This document shows positions 18,301 to 21,209 of a stretch of DNA of 21,209 bases, piece by piece (the first letter of the stretch is position 1; each line of letters begins with the position of its first letter). The position numbers and the translations under genes were made by a program. Below the pieces are notes generated by a model. The model was given only the letters and a program-made list of their open reading frames with translations. It did not search any database and was not told the DNA's origin. This stretch comes from a virus, in IMG/VR virus record IMGVR_UViG_3300010155_000131, positions 1 to 21,209 of that record; one strand, given 5' to 3'.

Positions 18301-21209
18301 GCTCTTATGTGCGGTGATTCATAAATAAATAACAAATCTCCAACATGAGAAGCTAAATTAAATCTTTCTTCGATTTTTACTCTTATATTGTCATCTCGAC
18401 GGTTGACTGTGCGGTCGATCTCGTGGCCTGGGCTAATGGTTTCGGATCCGCTTCCTATTAAATCACTAAAATAACTATATATATCAAATCCATATGAATA
18501 TTCTGAGGCGGCGCCTTTGCCGCCGGGGGCCACTGGCCATGTAGCCATGCCTTTTGCATTATCACTAAATCTTAAAGTTATGTCTGGATTTTCTTTTCTT
18601 CCCTTTTCTGTAAATTTAACTCCCTCAATTGAGCCGGGGGGCCATGTCACATTGGTCGCAGGATTATAATAGGGCTCTGTCCTAAGCACGGGCTCCATTT
18701 CAATATTGTATCCAAGATCTGGAAGCGCTGCCAAATCAAGGTTGCCTCCATATAATCCTTGCATGCCTATCTCTTCTAGTGTCTTAATCCAAGAGTAATC
18801 TTCCTTCCAATCGTTATTTAAATTTATTGCTTCCATCTTGGCATGAGTAGAATTTTTAATATCACCAATACCATTTTGTAGCCAAGCAGCAACTTTTGTT
18901 GGGAATGCGCCCCGTTGATGCGATAGCATATCCGGGATCAGAGGCCCGAGTTGCCCGGGGTCGATGGCAGCCAGGGCCATCTGCTCCAAGGGCGCCATAT
19001 CCCAGTCTCCATAAAAGTCAACATAAGGTTTAAGCGAATCTCTTTTAAATTGTACATTTCTTATATGAGTTGTTAGTGGATTGCCCATAGTATCTGACAA
19101 CATCATGTTTAACATTCCCCAATCAGCGGGCATAGGTCCATTTCCAAGCATATCAACTGAAAAATCAACTTTAAGTTTTTCTAAATCAGTACCAAGACTG
19201 CCGGCGACGGCGTTGGTTATTATTTCGGGCTCATATGGCAAAAGCCCGTTATCACAACCAGGATCCGAAACGAGGGGGGGCATATTATTTTTTAAGTGTT
19301 CATCTAAATTCTGCATAATAGAACTCAGATCGCCCAAATCATCCTTCATCTGATTTTGCAAACTATCACACATTTCTCTCGCTTGTCCCTCGCTTGCTCT
19401 TCCGCATAAAAGATCGGCCCTCAATTCACAAAATCGTTCTAATAATTCTGGATCAGCACAGATTGTAGGATTAGCCGGTGTTGTATCATTTTCTGGTAGC
19501 TGATTTACAATATCTTGTAAAGTTGCTTTAAAGTCTGCCGGCAAGAACGCACCTATGTTTTTAAAGAACCTAGCAATCGCCGTTTTATGTGGGAGAGCAG
19601 AGCGAAATGATTGATGTTCATATTCTAGATGGGTATCTACGATTGTGAGTGCAGTGTCAGATGGATTCCCCAGAAAAGCATTAATCAACTCTCTTTCCGT
19701 TAAAGAGGCGCCAATGTCTTCTGCAAAGGCAATCGTCTGTTCTCGATCTGCGAATGCAGCGCCGCCGGCACCACTGGAAGAAATCAAACTGACAATTGTG
19801 TCGTCAACCATTTCATCATCAGCATCTTCGCCACAGATTGATTCCTTAATCATATCTTTAAGCGCGTCTTTATTAAAGCTAGAAAGAGAAGACGTAAGAT
19901 CTCCAGACTCAAGAGCGTCACAAATTGCATCTCCTATCAATTCGCATACTTTGGTCAATAGCTGCATCAAAATTTGCATAATAGCTAGCTGAAGTGCTGC
20001 CTTAAAGCCTTCAAAGAGGGCGCCCAATGTGTCTGAAAGTTTGGGGATCCACCCAAATGGATTGACTAATTTAGGCCATGTAAGATCTTTAATATCTCTG
20101 CAAAATGTATTTGGTAATCCAGTACTATGAATAAAATCCATTACGCCGGGATTAAGAAACGGGGTGCTAGGACAATCTACTATAAGAGTCGTAAGGGCAA
20201 CTAGTTGGGCGCCCGGGAACTTATTCAATTCGTCCAATAGTTCTAATAAATCATCTGAATAAACCTCCAAGAAAGCGTTAATATAGGCTTCCATGGCAAT
20301 CCTAACATTAAATTGTCCAGCGCCACTAGTAATATCATATCGTTGTGCTAGCGTTCTGCGACTAGACTGGTAAGTAATCTGTGAATCAGAATCCGATGTG
20401 CCATAAGTGCTACTTTCCTTCCTCTCTTCTTCGGAAAGATCGAGCACGGGAACGCCATCGGCGGTGTATCCCCATGGTCTTACTAGCTCCGTTCCAGCTA
20501 TAATAGCATCTGAAATTTGCTGATTAACCAATTCATCATCGAAAACGTCGCCAGAGACTAATTTTTCTAATGCCAATCGATCAACTTCTGCCTGTTTATC
20601 TGCTGGAATTCCATCATACAGTACTCCGAAATTAGCAATTGACATACCTCGCAAGCCACCTTCAGTAACAGATCCTATCGCATCTTCAAATGTAAGTCCA
20701 CTAAACAAACACGTCATTGCTTGCACAAAAGCATCATATAATCCACATAATTTAATGTCGTCAAAGGCTTCAGTCCACATTTTATCTAATTGTTTCTCAA
20801 TTGATCCTTCTGCTATTGATATGCCGGCAGTTTCGAATCTTTCACAAAATGAGGCAAAGGGTGGACTTTCTGTTTTTATTGTCTGATATTGCTGCTCTTG
20901 GGCCATGCCAAGCAGATTCTCATTACTTTGCTCTTCGCCCAACGTTGCATTTGGATTTATTATAAGCCCCAACTCAATATCTTCATTTATTTTTGCCGAA
21001 AGAGAATCTTTACATGTATATTCATGAAATTTATAAGCAATCGCATCTCCAATACTAAAAACTTCATCAAGAATATCTTGACCGAATTGTTTACCTGTGG
21101 CACCCAAAGTTTCTCCGATACACCCAAATAAGGCTGCAGGCGAAACTTCAGTATACGTTATTGTATCGCTCAAATAAACTTCTGGAAAAGTATACTTAAT
21201 AACATAATC
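15372..21209 (-). CDS. Very large unrecognised protein upstream of the baseplate core, 5' end probably beyond the window
   Basis: The frame runs from the right edge (21209) to a TGA at 15374-15372 and shows 1945 residues. A TTG at 21173 could be taken as the start (1933 aa), but the 12 codons before it are open, read like protein (DYVIKYTFPEVY) and have no good ribosome site, so I treat the gene as 5'-partial. Visible features: a long hydrophobic or amphipathic helical stretch (numbering from the TTG, about 384-420, with ALQLAIMQILMQLL); a second hydrophobic segment at 1251-1269 (AGLVGLITAAIRLYVCAHF); an acidic Glu/Asp-rich stretch (about 1486-1520); many Cys; and mixed alpha/beta regions elsewhere. 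I do not recognise the family. It ends 32 bp before the gp25-like gene, so it is probably a virion protein of the tail or baseplate. It lacks the long heptad coiled coils expected of a tape measure protein. Confidence 0.9.
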   Translation of the reverse strand, partial: DYVIKYTFPEVYLSDTITYTEVSPAALFGCIGETLGATGKQFGQDILDEVFSIGDAIAYKFHEYTCKDSLSAKINEDIELGLIINPNATLGEEQSNENLLGMAQEQQYQTIKTESPPFASFCERFETAGISIAEGSIEKQLDKMWTEAFDDIKLCGLYDAFVQAMTCLFSGLTFEDAIGSVTEGGLRGMSIANFGVLYDGIPADKQAEVDRLALEKLVSGDVFDDELVNQQISDAIIAGTELVRPWGYTADGVPVLDLSEEERKESSTYGTSDSDSQITYQSSRRTLAQRYDITSGAGQFNVRIAMEAYINAFLEVYSDDLLELLDELNKFPGAQLVALTTLIVDCPSTPFLNPGVMDFIHSTGLPNTFCRDIKDLTWPKLVNPFGWIPKLSDTLGALFEGFKAALQLAIMQILMQLLTKVCELIGDAICDALESGDLTSSLSSFNKDALKDMIKESICGEDADDEMVDDTIVSLISSSGAGGAAFADREQTIAFAEDIGASLTERELINAFLGNPSDTALTIVDTHLEYEHQSFRSALPHKTAIARFFKNIGAFLPADFKATLQDIVNQLPENDTTPANPTICADPELLERFCELRADLLCGRASEGQAREMCDSLQNQMKDDLGDLSSIMQNLDEHLKNNMPPLVSDPGCDNGLLPYEPEIITNAVAGSLGTDLEKLKVDFSVDMLGNGPMPADWGMLNMMLSDTMGNPLTTHIRNVQFKRDSLKPYVDFYGDWDMAPLEQMALAAIDPGQLGPLIPDMLSHQRGAFPTKVAAWLQNGIGDIKNSTHAKMEAINLNNDWKEDYSWIKTLEEIGMQGLYGGNLDLAALPDLGYNIEMEPVLRTEPYYNPATNVTWPPGSIEGVKFTEKGRKENPDITLRFSDNAKGMATWPVAPGGKGAASEYSYGFDIYSYFSDLIGSGSETISPGHEIDRTVNRRDDNIRVKIEERFNLASHVGDLLFIYESPHIRATAETLEAHTGGALSISSFTGDDTQLEQDPPASEASSMVDAVITDLKYEFIAVDDTFDVIGEEFLSNYPDFLSSFESHNKTYEPQTVLLNEMLGVNLEKSQKFREDFIGNTLDTFFKTVADIGAKEESAWDYGANYDDLMTEDFMYGVIHPDNGSFVQYMEANQLINGADRPYYERDMVLGISFNQFKTIAEGGTMNDVRVLFLDPPTFGGNYLRPALHVRPLKPEGWLGVIDVFFPEASPCEPKNADLIDFEQIQKMMDDIYPNIPEDERLKSDPTCALELPYNRILQRPAKAGLVGLITAAIRLYVCAHFIKGFPTFTKFAPRCPGVFSTVYASYIIEVMEKQFKDAQAPFWELFNVFKDEEFWYAFLEQSVQMYAMLVDSGNIAEPPPAVLDALFRLNDLQADYEFPFKNDLQVAKDTGDAGTFQTLGGYRLDKNLEAVRATEEDAKIILKELVIEQMNFMADKFINNMGKLGWHPEVHDMTYYLLEKMTVDSGLTLNSAMNPDGSFTADYIDIGTVPDTEYYTYGGEFVVEEANEVDEENSPVREYGEEYVGDYHVISDDNGKLIWVTGAEHVDEPQDTLQPIVYKTSVPIGDVPELGAPSTKSADINQPFILEKYISINGQKKSPTTAYAEIRDPNLDLAQNISDIYPGTLKVVEDQSGNPVGLSGELGVRYGLLFSVVIEGAKYEVTSVELDALDLPLNEFSNFVSNSKLLLCLINHLKEDKKFKLISEYVFPLKKLVGLTAIYNDMGILPSIGELTVDKFKTFWSPLSPNPATAAGTFVRSIVSLFSDGTLFDTNSKPGLQIVLEKEDLLDENGNPVTQTVATQTLGSLGTGDPEYDEEEVPIQVVKSAVLQKLPDAPDGAWAHVRDRLPDTLFNPLAGFGIIEWDFWSQEILRKTRARVKRIFKSYYHSKGFSLDTNFGEFVSPGEMIKKELKAILKPAPGVRQIPYWMRGRLRTNPFDANGNVCEND

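Noticed and set aside
15372-21209. Tape measure protein
   Set aside because: Size and position are possible, but there are no extended heptad coiled coils, and much of the sequence is Pro/Gly/aromatic-rich and looks globular.
1-21209. tRNA genes, CRISPR arrays, insertion sequences, intrinsic terminators
   Set aside because: Only 56 bases are non-coding in total, and I found no array repeats, inverted-repeat-bounded elements or hairpin-plus-T-run in the gaps.

Overview
The window is a tail and baseplate module of a contractile-tailed virus (myovirus, Caudoviricetes). This rests on two recognisable proteins: a gp25/GpW-like baseplate wedge protein (14971-15339) and a T4 gp6/P2 J-like baseplate wedge protein (13146-14954). 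The DNA is AT-rich (about 35-40% GC by eye). All genes lie on the minus strand, so transcription runs from the right edge to the left edge. Start sites have Shine-Dalgarno sequences or are coupled by overlap, which suggests a bacterial host. The host cannot be identified. An uncultured marine or aquatic T4-like lineage is my guess from the style of the proteins, not something the window proves.

Layout in transcription order: (1) 15372-21209, a huge unrecognised protein of at least 1933 aa whose frame stays open through the right edge; (2) gp25-like, 122 aa; (3) gp6-like, 602 aa; (4) a 540-aa protein with a DNRLRE/CBM96-like beta-sandwich at its N-terminus; (5) a 3094-aa giant occupying 44% of the window, with two LamG/concanavalin-like jelly-rolls flanking a helical segment with a Lys-Gly-Thr motif reminiscent of P2 gpI/T4 gp7, and a basic repeat-bearing C-terminus; (6) an unrecognised 340-aa protein; (7) an unrecognised protein of which the first 410 residues are seen, running off the left edge.

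Genes abut or overlap throughout: three overlaps of 1, 11 and 13 bp and three gaps of 8, 16 and 32 bp. Only 56 bases are non-coding, and no stretch over 300 bases lacks a gene. I see no convincing promoter or terminator, no tRNA, CRISPR array, IS element or attachment site. The region looks like the inside of one long late transcript.

Functionally, the gp25-like and gp6-like proteins would form the core of the baseplate wedge. The order W(gp25)-J(gp6)-[540 aa]-giant suggests that the 3094-aa protein takes the I/gp7 place in the wedge and carries extra, possibly glycan-binding, domains; this is inference. A second unexplained signal is strong enrichment of the palindromes GGCGCC (25 counted by eye) and GCCGGC (22 counted) in AT-rich DNA, mostly at Gly-Ala, Ala-Gly, Ala-Pro and Pro-Ala codon pairs.
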